A stretch of 64,000 nucleotides of DNA from contig NZ_JAMHFY010000013.1 in NCBI RefSeq assembly GCF_023897015.1, positions 1-64,000 on the forward strand, written 5' to 3'. Below, piece after piece: positions 15,755-25,801 of this stretch. Within the stretch, counting starts at the first letter, position 1, and each line of letters begins with the position of its first letter. Source of the stretch: Desulfosporosinus nitroreducens. GTDB lineage: Bacteria; Bacillota; Desulfitobacteriia; Desulfitobacteriales; Desulfitobacteriaceae. A program made the position numbers and the translations under genes. The notes below the pieces were generated by a model, which saw only the letters and a list, made by a program, of their open reading frames with translations, was not told the DNA's origin and did no database searches.

Positions 15755-18700
15755 AGCCGATTCGCTTAAGAGTAGCTGGCTTGAACAGCTTTAGAGAGGT
15801 ACAAGAAATAGATTTTTCGAAACTGTGTGAAACGGGTGTTTTTGGAATTTTCGGTTCCACCGGCAGCGGAAAATCTACGATTCTAGATGCTATCACCTTG
15901 GCCCTATATGGAACAGTGGAACGGGCAACCAACAATACTCAGGGAATTCTTAACCATGCGGAAGCACAGCTTACGGTGGAGTATAGTTTCTCATTAGCTG
16001 CAGGGGATCAAAGGACAACCTACTGTGCGGAACGGGCTTATCGACGCTCAGGGGAGCGGACGGTCAAGGCATCGACCTGTCGATTAATAGAAATAGTCGG
16101 CGAGGTTGAAACTGTTTTAGCTTCCAAGGCAGATGAGATGACCAAGAGAATTGAAGATGTGTTAGGCCTAAACGTAGAAGATTTTACACGGGCTGTAGTT
16201 CTTCCCCAAGGCAAATTTGCTGAGTTTCTCACTATAAAACCCAAAGATCGAAGACTAATGCTGGAGAGACTATTTTCCCTTGAAGCCTACGGGCGGGAAC
16301 TTACAGCTCGTCTTTCGGAACAGCTGGACAGTGCTAAATTCAACTTAAACGGGGTAGAACAACGACAACAAGGTTTGGGGGATGCTTCGGATGAGCGGGT
16401 TAAAGAAGCAGAAGCGGATTTGAAGGCTTCAACCGTAAAGTCTGATATAATTACGAAAGACTTGAAAAACTTAGAAATTATGTTTGAGGAAGCAAAGGAA
16501 ATTTGGAGTCTTCAAGAACAGTTACAACAACTGCAACATGAAGACGCCGAGCTTTCAATTCAACAACTCAAGATGGATAAATTAGCGGTGCGTTTAAGTC
16601 TGGCTGAACGTGCAGAATCGATCCGTTCACTTTTGGAAGAGATAGCCACGAGTGAGCAACGATTCAAGCAAGCCAAAGAGCGCGCTGAGGGTTCAGATAA
16701 GGGGCTTACAGCGGCGAGGAACGAAAAGGAAACTGCTGAAGGTAAGTGGTTTGAGGCAAATCAAAAAAGGCAAGAAACGGAGCCTCGCTGTCTGCGCAGG
16801 TTAGAACAGCTTGAGCAAGCGAAAGGTTTAGAAGTCGATATCCAGGCACGCCAAGGACGCTTAAGCGAAATACGTCTCCAATACAGCGCGCTCGACCGAA
16901 CTCGGAAGGACTTAGAGCAAACGATCAAAGTTGCAATGGATAAAAAAACAGATGTGCAAAAGCAACAACAGGATGTAAAAAGCAATATCGCTCAAATCAC
17001 TGTAGACCCTGCCCTGCGGAGGCAGGTTAGTGCATCGGCCCAAGCATTAGAAGGATATGAGATGGTCTCCAAGCAAGTGGAAGACTTGCAAATAGACATG
17101 GTCAAAAACTTGTCTGAAATAGAAGAACGGCGATCGGAGTTGCAGACTTCCCTGGGGGAGGTCCAGACTGCTCAGAAAATGTCAGAGCAGTTAAAAGCGA
17201 CTTTGATGAGTATGAACCAAAACCCGCCAGTTCGTGAAGAAATCTTAACTGAACAGGCTCAAAGAATAGAACGTGACCGGCATAAGATTGCTAATATTGA
17301 GCGGGTTGAGATGGAAGGGATCGAAGAACAAAGGCGATTGCAAATCATCACAGGGGATCGCCAAAAAGCGGAAGTTGAAGTAGGAATCAGGCAGAAGGCA
17401 CAGGGTGAGATTTCGCTGGCCGTTTTGGAGGCAACAGCAATTGCCGAAAGAAAAATGATTGACGTGAAGGAACTAGAGCGGGAAAATCTTGCCGGGTTAC
17501 TGGTTGAAAACCTGGTGGAGGGAGAAACATGTCCGGTTTGTGGTTCACTTCACCATCCCAAGCCTGCTCACAGTTTAGATGATGAGATGTTGGACAGAGC
17601 GAGAGTTGAACTGGAGCAGGCCTCAAGAGAGCTCCAAAGCTTGGAAGAGAAAAGTGCGGAAGGTACGACCGCTCTTGCCGTAGCCAAAGCTCAGTTGTTG
17701 TCTAAAGAAGAGCTGGAGCAAAAACAAGCTGATCTTTTAGCAACTAAGCAATGTGCTCTTGTTGCTTATCGAGGAGTGTTGGCTGAAGCAGAACGCAATA
17801 AGGAAGTTCATGATTTAAAGGCACAAATAATTGAACAAGAATCTAAGTTGGCGAATGATCGCCGAATTTTGAACCAATGGAAAGCGGATCAAGAACAGTT
17901 AAACCGTCAGTTGGAGGACGCCCAGCATAAGCTAGCCGAAGTAGAGAAAAAACAACATCAAATGAGTGCTCAAATTGCTTTGTCAGAAGGAGTAGGAAAA
18001 GAGGTTCGCAATCGCCTAAACCAACTGTTGGAAGACCAAGTGCAACGAAAAGCAACCTTGGACAATTTGCGCGGCGAAATTGCAATAACGGAAATTTTGT
18101 CATTACAAAAGCAATACGCAAACTGGGATGAGATGATGGGTACTTTAAATCAGACCTTGTCCGGTCTTGAGGAGGAGTTGCAGAAAGCCGATGAGGCCCA
18201 GGAAAGGTTTACGCGAGAAAAGACGGACTGTGAGCTTGAACTTCAGAATTTAAGGACCATGGGCACAGAAGCCGCCCGCGATCTGGCAGAGTTACAGATG
18301 AAATGTGATGCTTTAACCCAAGGAAAGCCATCCCATGAGCGGATTGAGCAGGTTAAACAGGAATTGTTGCTTGTAACAGGGAGTGAAGAAGTATTTAAGA
18401 AGGCCTATGAACAGGCCAAAGAGATATGGAAACAATCAGAACAGACTCAGGCAGTTAGCCAAAAAACCCTGGAATTATCTCAAGAGGGGTTTGAAATAGT
18501 TCAGCGAAAGCTAGACCTGGGTCTTCAAACCGCACAATTCTTGACCGTGGCAGAGGCACAAAGCGCGTTATGTGAGGTCGAAGAGCGACTGAATATGGAA
18601 AAAGACATCTCGATCTTCCGTCAAAAAGTGTTGGTAAATAAGCAGAAAAGGGAAGATGTGGAAGAGGCGCTTAAAGGACGGATTCTTCGTCCTGAGGAAT

Positions 18701-19365
18701 GGCTCGCTTGGCCGATTCGGTTAAAGGAGCTTAAAAAGGATTATACAGAAGCGATTGAGCAACGGGGTGCTAATCAACAAAGGATAGAGAAGTTGAAAGT
18801 GGCGCATGAGGAATGGATGCGCCTGGAATGTGAACGAAAAGCCTTAAGCCACCGCCAGAATTTACTCAAAACCTTGCAGACTGTTTTCAAAGGGAATGCT
18901 TTTGTTGAGTTCATTGCGCAAGAACAATTAGCAAACGTATCTCTAGATGCGTCCGAACGTTTAAAACAGTTAACAAACCAACGTTATGCCTTGGAGGTTG
19001 ATGCTGAGGGCGGATTTATTATGCGTGACGATGCTAACGGTGGAGTACGTCGACCCGTAAGCAGTCTGTCAGGCGGAGAAACTTTCCTTACAGCATTGGC
19101 GCTGGCCTTGGCTTTATCTACCCAGATCCAGCTTCGCGGAGAAGCACCGCTGGAGTTTTTCTTTTTAGATGAAGGTTTTGGAACTCTTGATGCTAATTTG
19201 CTAGAGACAGTAATGAACACGCTCGAAAAACTTCACCTGCAAAATCTAACTATTGGCATTATCAGTCACGTCCCGGAATTAAAGAATCGCCTTTCGCGCA
19301 GGCTGGTTATTACTCCCGCTGAGGCTGGCGGGGTTGGAAGCAAGGTCAAGTTAGAGATGGCGTAG
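15751..19365 (+). CDS. sbcC: Exonuclease SbcCD ATPase subunit
   Basis: This SMC-like ATPase of 1,204 aa has an N-terminal Walker A GSTGSGKST (about 36-44), long coiled coils, a central zinc hook CPVCGS (about 593-598), a second coiled coil, and a C-terminal ABC signature SLSGGET with Walker B LEFFFLDEGFGTLD. The GTG start overlaps the sbcD stop as GTGA, a common coupling arrangement. It partners SbcD as a head-to-head ATPase that controls access to the nuclease. Length is normal for the Firmicute form. Confidence 0.95.
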   Translation: MKPIRLRVAGLNSFREVQEIDFSKLCETGVFGIFGSTGSGKSTILDAITLALYGTVERATNNTQGILNHAEAQLTVEYSFSLAAGDQRTTYCAERAYRRSGERTVKASTCRLIEIVGEVETVLASKADEMTKRIEDVLGLNVEDFTRAVVLPQGKFAEFLTIKPKDRRLMLERLFSLEAYGRELTARLSEQLDSAKFNLNGVEQRQQGLGDASDERVKEAEADLKASTVKSDIITKDLKNLEIMFEEAKEIWSLQEQLQQLQHEDAELSIQQLKMDKLAVRLSLAERAESIRSLLEEIATSEQRFKQAKERAEGSDKGLTAARNEKETAEGKWFEANQKRQETEPRCLRRLEQLEQAKGLEVDIQARQGRLSEIRLQYSALDRTRKDLEQTIKVAMDKKTDVQKQQQDVKSNIAQITVDPALRRQVSASAQALEGYEMVSKQVEDLQIDMVKNLSEIEERRSELQTSLGEVQTAQKMSEQLKATLMSMNQNPPVREEILTEQAQRIERDRHKIANIERVEMEGIEEQRRLQIITGDRQKAEVEVGIRQKAQGEISLAVLEATAIAERKMIDVKELERENLAGLLVENLVEGETCPVCGSLHHPKPAHSLDDEMLDRARVELEQASRELQSLEEKSAEGTTALAVAKAQLLSKEELEQKQADLLATKQCALVAYRGVLAEAERNKEVHDLKAQIIEQESKLANDRRILNQWKADQEQLNRQLEDAQHKLAEVEKKQHQMSAQIALSEGVGKEVRNRLNQLLEDQVQRKATLDNLRGEIAITEILSLQKQYANWDEMMGTLNQTLSGLEEELQKADEAQERFTREKTDCELELQNLRTMGTEAARDLAELQMKCDALTQGKPSHERIEQVKQELLLVTGSEEVFKKAYEQAKEIWKQSEQTQAVSQKTLELSQEGFEIVQRKLDLGLQTAQFLTVAEAQSALCEVEERLNMEKDISIFRQKVLVNKQKREDVEEALKGRILRPEEWLAWPIRLKELKKDYTEAIEQRGANQQRIEKLKVAHEEWMRLECERKALSHRQNLLKTLQTVFKGNAFVEFIAQEQLANVSLDASERLKQLTNQRYALEVDAEGGFIMRDDANGGVRRPVSSLSGGETFLTALALALALSTQIQLRGEAPLEFFFLDEGFGTLDANLLETVMNTLEKLHLQNLTIGIISHVPELKNRLSRRLVITPAEAGGVGSKVKLEMA

Positions 19366-19375
19366 CAAATTGCTT

Positions 19376-19420
19376 AACCGCCTCTAATCGCCCTTTTTAA
19401 GCTGGCGATTAGAGGCGGTT
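19376..19420 (+). terminator. Terminator-like stem after sbcC
   Basis: A perfect 17-bp stem (19376-19392 with 19404-19420) closes the sbcDC operon. The tail has no T-run, so it may act as an mRNA 3' stabiliser or work in a factor-dependent way. Confidence 0.65.
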
Positions 19421-19559
19421 AGCAATCGAATATAGGAAACCTGCTACGGAAGAGTGCTGAGTGGTTAGCTATTTAGATAATTGTGCATAGTAATTTAATG
19501 GAGAGATAACAAGTTTTCTTTTAAAAATAGATATTTTATTAATTTGAAAATTTAGGGTA

Positions 19560-19614
19560 TTGACTATAGTGAATAAAAAGGTCATACTATCAAATATAAA
19601 ACATAGTTTTATAT
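19560..19614 (+). promoter_or_regulatory. iclR-family gene promoter with palindromic operator
   Basis: TTGACT (19560-19565) and CATACT (19583-19588) are 17 bp apart. A perfect 9-bp inverted repeat with a 3-bp centre (19594-19602 and 19606-19614, core AAAC-ATA-GTTT) overlaps the start site. The core resembles palindromes at the glycolate-oxidase (20577-20593) and ligase (25846-25860) promoters, which suggests autoregulation. Confidence 0.65.
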
Positions 19615-19673
19615 ACTAAAACTGGATATCAATAATTTGCTCATAATTTGTGGTAATGAATGGAGGACTATTC

Positions 19674-20450
19674 GTGGCCGAGAAATATGTACAGACTCTT
19701 GAGCGATCTCTAGATGTTCTAGAAGTGTTAGCTCATGCTGAAGAACCATTGGGTGTCACAGAAATTGGAAATCGTATCAGTTTGCATAAAAGCACAGTTC
19801 ATAGGATTTTACAAACTTTATGTCACAGGGGCTATGTCGACAGAAAAAAGGACAGTGAGCGTTATCAATTAGGTATTAAAATTATCGAATTAGGAATTCG
19901 CTTCTTTAATGACTTAGAAATTCGTAAAGTTGCTGCTCCTGTGTTAAGTGACTTAGTAAAAGTTTTGGATGAAGTTGTCCACCTGGTTCTTCCTGATGAT
20001 GGAGAGATTGTTTATATCGATAGAGCAGAGAGCTCTCAAGTTGTCAGTATGCATTCTAAGGTAGGACGCAGGGCTCCAATGCACTGTACTGCTGTAGGAA
20101 AAGCTTTGCTCTCAACCTTGCCAGAAGAGGAAGTCAGACATATCCTTGAAGTTAAAGGCATGACTAAATATACTCCTAACACAATAACAGACCCTGAAGA
20201 TTTGTTAGCTGGTTTAAGAGAAATTAAATTAAGTAAGATTTCTCTAGAGACGGAAGAAAATGAAGTAGGAATCATATGTTTAGGAACACCTATTTTCGAT
20301 TACTCTGGGCAAGCAATAGGGGCGATCAGTGTTTCAGGACCTGCTAGCAGGATTACTGAAAAAGGAATTAAGTGGATTGGAGAGGAATTAAAAACGTCGG
20401 GAGAGCTAATTTCGGCTAAGCTGGGATTTAGCTTTTTTCAAAAGTCATAG
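19674..20450 (+). CDS. IclR-family transcriptional regulator
   Basis: The 258-aa protein has an N-terminal winged helix-turn-helix (LERSLDVLEVLAHAEEPLGV, then HKSTVHRILQTL) and a C-terminal IclR effector domain with MHCTAVGKALLS and ETEENEVGIICLGTPI. The GTG start at 19674 lies seven bases after GGAGG; the frame is open eight codons more. IclR proteins bind small acids such as glyoxylate and pyruvate. Position directly ahead of a glycolate/glyoxylate gene set and palindromes at three promoters make it the likely controller of this region. Whether it represses or activates cannot be read. Confidence 0.88.
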   Translation: MAEKYVQTLERSLDVLEVLAHAEEPLGVTEIGNRISLHKSTVHRILQTLCHRGYVDRKKDSERYQLGIKIIELGIRFFNDLEIRKVAAPVLSDLVKVLDEVVHLVLPDDGEIVYIDRAESSQVVSMHSKVGRRAPMHCTAVGKALLSTLPEEEVRHILEVKGMTKYTPNTITDPEDLLAGLREIKLSKISLETEENEVGIICLGTPIFDYSGQAIGAISVSGPASRITEKGIKWIGEELKTSGELISAKLGFSFFQKS

Positions 20451-20533
20451 ACAAGTCCGCCTTAAATAAATGTTTCACAATTCATAATTTCGTCAAAATC
20501 CACAAATAACTAAAATTTTTGGAAAGTTTCCTA

Positions 20534-20593
20534 TTGACGATTTACTCAGATAGCGTAATAATAGAATTATAAGTTTTTGAAACTATGTTTCAA
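20534..20593 (+). promoter_or_regulatory. Glycolate-oxidase operon promoter and operator
   Basis: TTGACG (20534-20539) and TAATAA (20556-20561) are 16 bp apart. The perfect palindrome TTGAAACTATGTTTCAA (20577-20593) begins 16 bases after the -10, just past the expected start of transcription. The form TGAAAC-N3-GTTTCA resembles sites of IclR-family regulators such as KdgR. About 340 nt of leader follow before the first gene. Confidence 0.7.
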
Positions 20594-20739
20594 TATTCAA
20601 AACAGTTAGACAGTATTTTGCGAAGAAAGGGGAGCTAATTCAAGGTTTAAGTCATTAGGAACTTACATCGGGGAAGTTTTGTTGAACTTATTCAGGGGTT
20701 TAGTCGCCGCTTAATGACTGACGGTTATAGATGATTTAG

Positions 20740-20900
20740 TATCGCTGTAGCCAAGAGTCTAACCTCCAGGCTAGAACACCGTCATGTACTGCAAGGTGCC
20801 GTGATGTTGAGAAGCGATCTCCGGCCAAGGATGGGCAAGTGTCGCTCCAGCCAAGGATAGAGGGAAGCGAAAAGGAGATTGTTGGCGGTTAGCCATCGGG
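20740..20900. repeat. Degenerate dispersed-repeat leader
   Basis: The untranslated leader holds imperfect repeats of a CCAAGGAT motif (20824-20831 and 20850-20857) and a segment at 20777-20798 that matches 17 of 22 bases of one at 60844-60865 in the tandem-repeat tract before yacL. No reading frame in the leader is convincing. It may be a decayed dispersed element; any effect on the downstream mRNA is unknown. Confidence 0.45.
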
Positions 20901-20930
20901 CAAAAACACTGTAATGAAGGGGGAAGATCA

Positions 20931-22181
20931 GTGGGAGTATTAGCAGACGTATATGAAATGCTAAATACGTGTAACAAGTGTGGTGGCTGCCATACAGCTT
21001 GTAAGACCTATAAATTGACTGGGTCAGAGGAAATGTCTACACGCGGAAGAATCCAGCTTATCAAAGCTGTCGCCGATGGGAAATTGGAACCTAATCAAGA
21101 GTATGAAGATGCTATCATGAGTTGTCTGTTGTGTGGAGAATGTGCAGTCACTTGCCCAAACGGTGTACATGGTAATGAACTCGTCATGGCCGCGCGGCGG
21201 GATCTAAAACTAAGAAAAGGAATCAAGCCATTTGTCAAGTCTTTTGCTTTAAATACGTTAGCAAGTCCAAAGAGGTTGGGTATGGGATTCAGACTTTTCG
21301 GAGGAATGGGTAAAAGTGTCCTCAATAAAATTGATGGATTGGACTATTTTCGCGGTATTGATATTCGAAACTTCCCTACTGCCAAAAAACCATTTTTGGA
21401 GCAGGTCCCGCAGAAGATTACGGTTCAACATCCGAAGCATAAAGTCGGATTTTATGTGGGCTGTTTTCTCAATCACTCCTTAGACCAAACCGCTCATTCT
21501 GTTGTTAAAGTGTTAACGAAAAATGATTGTGAAGTTATTATTCCAAAAGATCAAGTCTGCTGCGGTCTTCCGCAATATTGCTATGGTGACTTTGAAACAG
21601 CGAAAAGAAACGCCCGCAAAACGATTGATACCTTTTTAGATAAGTATAGCGATGCCGAAGTTGTTCTCTCCGCATGCGGTTCCTGTGTTGCGATGCTTAG
21701 ACATGATTATCTAAAGCTCTTTGCCGATGAGCCGTCCTATCTTCCAAAAGTCAAATCATTTTGTGAAAAAGTGGTCGAGTTTTCGGAATATATGGCAAAG
21801 ATTGGTGTCGATCAGAGCAAACTTCATAATTCAACTCCTCTAACAGTCACCTATCATGATCCTTGCCACATGGTTCGGGGTCTTAAGGTAACAACGCAGC
21901 CTCGGCAATTGTTGCAAATGGTTCCTCGGGTTGAATATAAGGAAATGTTTGAAGCCAACCGTTGTTGCGGGGCAGCCGGTTTAATACAAGCCTTCTATCA
22001 TGAGGTATCAACAGATATCACAGATCAGAAGACTCAAAACATCAAGGATACCAATGCAGATTTGGTGGCTACAAGTTGCCCAGCTTGCATGTTGAGACTT
22101 CAAGGCGGCATAAACAAAGCCGGACAAAAACAAAAGGTTATGCATGTTGCCGATGTAATGGCAAACGCTTACGAAGACTAA
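20931..22181 (+). CDS. glcF: Glycolate oxidase iron-sulfur subunit (GlcF-like)
   Basis: The 416-aa protein has two N-terminal ferredoxin-type clusters, CNKCGGCHTAC (about 14-24) and CLLCGECAVTCPNG (about 64-77), followed by two CCG domains. The latter show GCFLNHS, CCGLPQYCYGD, SACGSC and then YHDPCHMVRG, NRCCGAAG and SCPACMLRL. This is the electron-transfer subunit of GlcDEF-type (or related D-lactate) oxidases and would pass electrons from the flavin subunits to the quinone pool or another carrier. The GTG start has GGGGGAAG upstream. It is first in an operon with two FAD subunits. Glycolate specificity comes from the downstream glyoxylate genes, not from this sequence. Confidence 0.85.
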   Translation: MGVLADVYEMLNTCNKCGGCHTACKTYKLTGSEEMSTRGRIQLIKAVADGKLEPNQEYEDAIMSCLLCGECAVTCPNGVHGNELVMAARRDLKLRKGIKPFVKSFALNTLASPKRLGMGFRLFGGMGKSVLNKIDGLDYFRGIDIRNFPTAKKPFLEQVPQKITVQHPKHKVGFYVGCFLNHSLDQTAHSVVKVLTKNDCEVIIPKDQVCCGLPQYCYGDFETAKRNARKTIDTFLDKYSDAEVVLSACGSCVAMLRHDYLKLFADEPSYLPKVKSFCEKVVEFSEYMAKIGVDQSKLHNSTPLTVTYHDPCHMVRGLKVTTQPRQLLQMVPRVEYKEMFEANRCCGAAGLIQAFYHEVSTDITDQKTQNIKDTNADLVATSCPACMLRLQGGINKAGQKQKVMHVADVMANAYED

Positions 22182-22319
22182 TTGGATGCAAGAATTACAT
22201 TAACTTTGTATATGGGCGGACCATTACAATTCATCATGGTCTGGCCGAAAATCGAAAATTTCCCTTTGCGGAACATGCTGACCGCAAGTTCTAGTAAATG
22301 AGTGGAAGGGCGGGTAGTC

Positions 22320-23624
22320 ATGAGTAACGTCAATATCAGTAAGTTAAAGGGGATTGTCGGTGATGCCTATGTCATCGATTCCCCTTCCGAAATGGCTAAA
22401 TATCTAAAAGGTCAAGGTAAGCCTGCAGTCGTCGTCTTACCTGCGAGTACTTCAGAAGTTTCGAGTATCGTCAAACTGGCGAATGAGAAGAATGTGAAAT
22501 TAGGGGTAGGCGGGGTAGTCGTCGATACCCAGGGGATTACGGGCGGGATTGCGATGGTTATGTCCCGGATGAACCGGATTTTAGAAATGGATCATCTAAA
22601 CCTTGTGGCGGTCGTCGAACCAGGACTTCTTCATAAAGAATTTCTTCTTAAAGTTGCGGAAGCCGGATTAAACTTTCCTCCGGAGCCCTATGTAGTCGAA
22701 ACCAGTTCGGTTGGCGGCTGCTTTGCGATTGGAGATTCTGATTCTAAATCCTTTGAATATGGTCCTACCCGGACGTTCCTTTTGGGATTTGAAATGGTTC
22801 TCCCGACAGGGGAAATCCTGGAGATCGGAAATAAATGTATAAAAAACGTTTCTGGTTTAGATTTCATCCACTTCGCTGTCGGAAGCCAAGGGACATTTGG
22901 GATTTTCACCAAACTTCTGGTGAAGCTCTTACCTGTACCGGAAGCTAAAAAAGCAGTGATTGGAACCTTCCCATCCATGCATAAGGCGAATGCAACCTTC
23001 AATACCCTGATTAAGCGGAATGTGCATCCGACCCGGATGAATCTCATCAATGCATCCCTTGCGAAAATTGCAAAACCCGAAACGGAAGGGCAACTTGTGA
23101 TCATTGATTTGCAAGGATTTAAAGAGTCGGGTAAAAACATCGCTAATGAAGTTGCTTCAGTTCTTACCTTGGGTGGAGGCTCTGATGTAAAGATCATTGA
23201 GGAGGGCGCTGAGTATGATCAAATGATCAATGGTTGGCTTAAAGTTCGCGCTGAACTCAATGCAAAACCGGAGCGGATCGTGGAGTTTGTGGTTGGCCCG
23301 ATGAAAATGCCTCAAGCCCTGGCTCAGCTCGAAGCGCTTACGGGGGATCTAGGGGCTTATCCTGGCATAATTGTCGAAGGACTTCTCGGATATGTTTGTT
23401 TGGCTCTGCCCGAGGGAACCGATAAACTTGTTTTAGCCACTAAAGTGAATAAACTGGCGATGTCCCTGGGCGGGAACGTGAAGGGCCTCTTGGGTCATAA
23501 GCTCAAAGCTGAAGTTTACAATGATGCGGAAATGTGGAAGCAAACCACAAGTTTGCTCAGTGAACTGCGTCAACAATTTGACCCCAAAGGGATTCTCAAC
23601 CCTGGGGTAAGTCTAGAGGCTTAA
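22320..23624 (+). CDS. FAD-linked oxidase subunit (GlcE/GlcD-like)
   Basis: From the ATG at 22320 (GAAGGGCGGG upstream) this is 434 aa. It has a PCMH-type FAD-binding domain (about 25-210) with VVVLPASTSEVSSIV and ETSSVGGCFAIGD, then a vanillyl-oxidase-like C-terminal half ending in FDPKGILNPGV. It lacks the SGEHGIG motif found in the next gene, so the two FAD subunits are not equivalent; by analogy with GlcE one may mainly be structural or bind a second FAD. GC content looks somewhat higher than in its neighbours. It is the middle gene of the three-subunit oxidase. Confidence 0.8.
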   Translation: MSNVNISKLKGIVGDAYVIDSPSEMAKYLKGQGKPAVVVLPASTSEVSSIVKLANEKNVKLGVGGVVVDTQGITGGIAMVMSRMNRILEMDHLNLVAVVEPGLLHKEFLLKVAEAGLNFPPEPYVVETSSVGGCFAIGDSDSKSFEYGPTRTFLLGFEMVLPTGEILEIGNKCIKNVSGLDFIHFAVGSQGTFGIFTKLLVKLLPVPEAKKAVIGTFPSMHKANATFNTLIKRNVHPTRMNLINASLAKIAKPETEGQLVIIDLQGFKESGKNIANEVASVLTLGGGSDVKIIEEGAEYDQMINGWLKVRAELNAKPERIVEFVVGPMKMPQALAQLEALTGDLGAYPGIIVEGLLGYVCLALPEGTDKLVLATKVNKLAMSLGGNVKGLLGHKLKAEVYNDAEMWKQTTSLLSELRQQFDPKGILNPGVSLEA

Positions 23625-23642
23625 GAAGAAGGAGGTCTTAAT

Positions 23643-25019
23643 ATGTTAAGCCAAGCGGTTGTTAAGCGGCTGAAGGAAATTGTTGGGGAGAGAAACGTGG
23701 TTACAGACAAAGTTGGTCTGTTGACCTATGGTTATGACGGCACGTTATTATCTGGTGAAGCGTTAGGAGTCGTTTCTCCGCAAACAACGGAACAAGTCGT
23801 TGAAATAGTCAAATTAATGAACGAGCACGATATTAAACTTGTTCCCCGGGGTGCTGGTACGAATGAGAGTGGTGGAACCATTCCTTCTGAAAAATCTGTG
23901 GTGATTAGCTTTACTAAAATGACTAAGATTCATGAAATAGACACTGAAAACTTTGTAGCAGTTGTTGAGCCTGGAGTGATCAATTTTGACCTTCAAGTTG
24001 AACTCGCAAAGAAAAATTTCTATTTTCCTCCCGATCCGTCCTCCTTTAAGGCCTCAACAATAGGAGGAAATCTAGGTGAATGCTCCGGTGGACCGAAATG
24101 TTTTAAATATGGTGTTACCCGCGATTATATGTTGGGTCTAGAAGTCGTTCTCCCCAATGGCAAAGTCATTCAAACGGGGGGGCGTAATTTCCAAAGTGAG
24201 CCTGGTTATGATTTGACTCGAATCATTGTTGGCTCGGAAGGAATTCTAGGATTGGTCACCAAAGTTTTCGTCCGTATCTTACCGATACCCAGAGCTAAGA
24301 AAACAATGCTAGCTCTTTATGACAAAGTTGAAGATGCTTCTCAAACGGTTGCCGATATCGTTGCTGCCGGTATTATTCCGACAACCCTAGAATTGATGGA
24401 TAATTTACTGATCAATACAACTGAGGATTTTACCCATGCCGGGCTTCCCCGTGACGCTGGAGCGGTTCTAATTATTGAGGTTGACGGATATCCAGAAGAT
24501 ATGGACGGACAAGTCAAGACGATTGGTGAAATCGCCTCTAAAATTGCCAAAGAATTTAAAGTTGCTCAAACGGCAGTTGAAGTAGATCAAATTTGGACTT
24601 CAAGGCGCAGTGCTTTCGGATCGGTTGCTCGCGTTAGACCATCTTATGGTGTTAATGATATTACGGTTCCGAGGAGTAATTTCCCAAAAGCGATTGAGGG
24701 AGTCCTTAAAGTAGCAAAAGATTTTGGTGTGACCATCGGAGTTGTGGCCCATGCCGGTGACGGAAATCTTCATCCGCTCATTCTTTTCGATCAACGGAAT
24801 AAAGAGGAAACTGAAACCGTCCATGCGGCTGAACAGGCGCTCTGTATGATGGCTCTTGATCTCGATGGTACCATAAGTGGTGAGCACGGAATCGGGCTCG
24901 TCAAGAAGAAGTATCTTGATAAGGAGTTTACACCCGCTGCTATGGAAGCTTTTAGAAAGATTAAGAGAAGCTTTGATCCGAGCAATCGCTTTAACCCAGG
25001 GAAGATTATCGACCTATAA
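23643..25019 (+). CDS. glcD: Glycolate oxidase catalytic FAD subunit (GlcD-like)
   Basis: This 458-aa flavoprotein oxidises a 2-hydroxy acid. The FAD-binding domain (about 38-215) includes LVPRGAGTNESGGTIP and PDPSSFKASTIGGNLGE; the substrate half carries VAHAGDGNLHPLI and SGEHGIGLVKKKYL, with the conserved metal/substrate His residues, and ends FDPSNRFNPGKII. The ATG has GGAGGT upstream and follows the previous gene by 18 bp. The family includes glycolate, D-lactate and 2-hydroxyglutarate oxidases; glycolate is preferred here because the region continues into glyoxylate use. Confidence 0.87.
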   Translation: MLSQAVVKRLKEIVGERNVVTDKVGLLTYGYDGTLLSGEALGVVSPQTTEQVVEIVKLMNEHDIKLVPRGAGTNESGGTIPSEKSVVISFTKMTKIHEIDTENFVAVVEPGVINFDLQVELAKKNFYFPPDPSSFKASTIGGNLGECSGGPKCFKYGVTRDYMLGLEVVLPNGKVIQTGGRNFQSEPGYDLTRIIVGSEGILGLVTKVFVRILPIPRAKKTMLALYDKVEDASQTVADIVAAGIIPTTLELMDNLLINTTEDFTHAGLPRDAGAVLIIEVDGYPEDMDGQVKTIGEIASKIAKEFKVAQTAVEVDQIWTSRRSAFGSVARVRPSYGVNDITVPRSNFPKAIEGVLKVAKDFGVTIGVVAHAGDGNLHPLILFDQRNKEETETVHAAEQALCMMALDLDGTISGEHGIGLVKKKYLDKEFTPAAMEAFRKIKRSFDPSNRFNPGKIIDL

Positions 25020-25046
25020 ATTTCACTTCCTAGTGGCGTTTGGACA

Positions 25047-25079
25047 CTGCTCTAGTGTTTATACACTAGAGCAGTTTTC
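25047..25079 (+). terminator. Intrinsic terminator after glcD
   Basis: A perfect 12-bp stem (25047-25058 with 25063-25074) with a ttat loop is followed by TTTTCTTTG. It ends the three-gene oxidase operon. The remaining stretch to 25363 holds no recognised gene. Confidence 0.85.
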
Positions 25080-25363
25080 TTTGAGGCTCTAAAAACAGTG
25101 CTTATGTATACATGTGAAGCGAATTTAATAGTATAAAGGGGATATACTAAATTTTGGGTTTTAGGAGTCCTTTTTATCATGGTATTAACATAGACAACAG
25201 AATCTGAGCAATAATGGCTAAGCTATTATTACGGCATAAGTGTATGAAGATAAAAGGGGTTAAGGCTTGTAAACCAAGTAATATAACACCACTAATATCT
25301 AAATATTCTGGTTATCAGAAATTGAGTTGTGGCGGATGATTAAAAATGAATGGAGGCAAAAAT

Positions 25364-25711
25364 GTGGAAAACCGAGTTTTTATGCTTGAAGATTTGGCTA
25401 AATTTGATGCAAACGATCCTCAAAAAGTTATGGTTTATCAGTCCGATAAAACTTTAGGTGCTATGTGGTGTTTAGAACCTGGTCAAGAAGTATTTCTTCA
25501 TCAACATCCTAATGCTGATGATGTGTGGATTTGTCTGGAAGGTGAATCGGGTCTCTATTTTGCGGGAGAAGGGCAAGATGTAAAAATTAAAAAAGGCATG
25601 GCGATTCTTGCAAAAGCCGTACAGACTCATGGAATGAGAAATACCGGTAAAGACCGTTTTGTATTTATCGGGATTGCTGGGCCAGTGCCGGTAGAGACAG
25701 TGAAGTTATAA
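25364..25711 (+). CDS. Cupin-domain protein
   Basis: The GTG at 25364 lies seven bases after GGAGG and gives a 115-aa single-cupin protein. Metal-type cupin motifs are visible: LEPGQEVFLHQHPNADDVW (His-X-His with Asp/Glu) and the second motif with KAVQTHGMRNTG. It probably binds a divalent metal and a small ligand in the cytoplasm. It lies between the glycolate oxidase operon and the malate-CoA ligase operon, so a role in sensing or handling glyoxylate or a related acid is possible but unproven. Confidence 0.75.
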   Translation: MENRVFMLEDLAKFDANDPQKVMVYQSDKTLGAMWCLEPGQEVFLHQHPNADDVWICLEGESGLYFAGEGQDVKIKKGMAILAKAVQTHGMRNTGKDRFVFIGIAGPVPVETVKL

Positions 25712-25801
25712 TATACGAGGCAAAAGAATTTGGATTTAAGCTATGAACAAAAAAGTTATTATTTAATGACATTTTTTTTGAAAAATAAGCAAATAATTCT
25801 G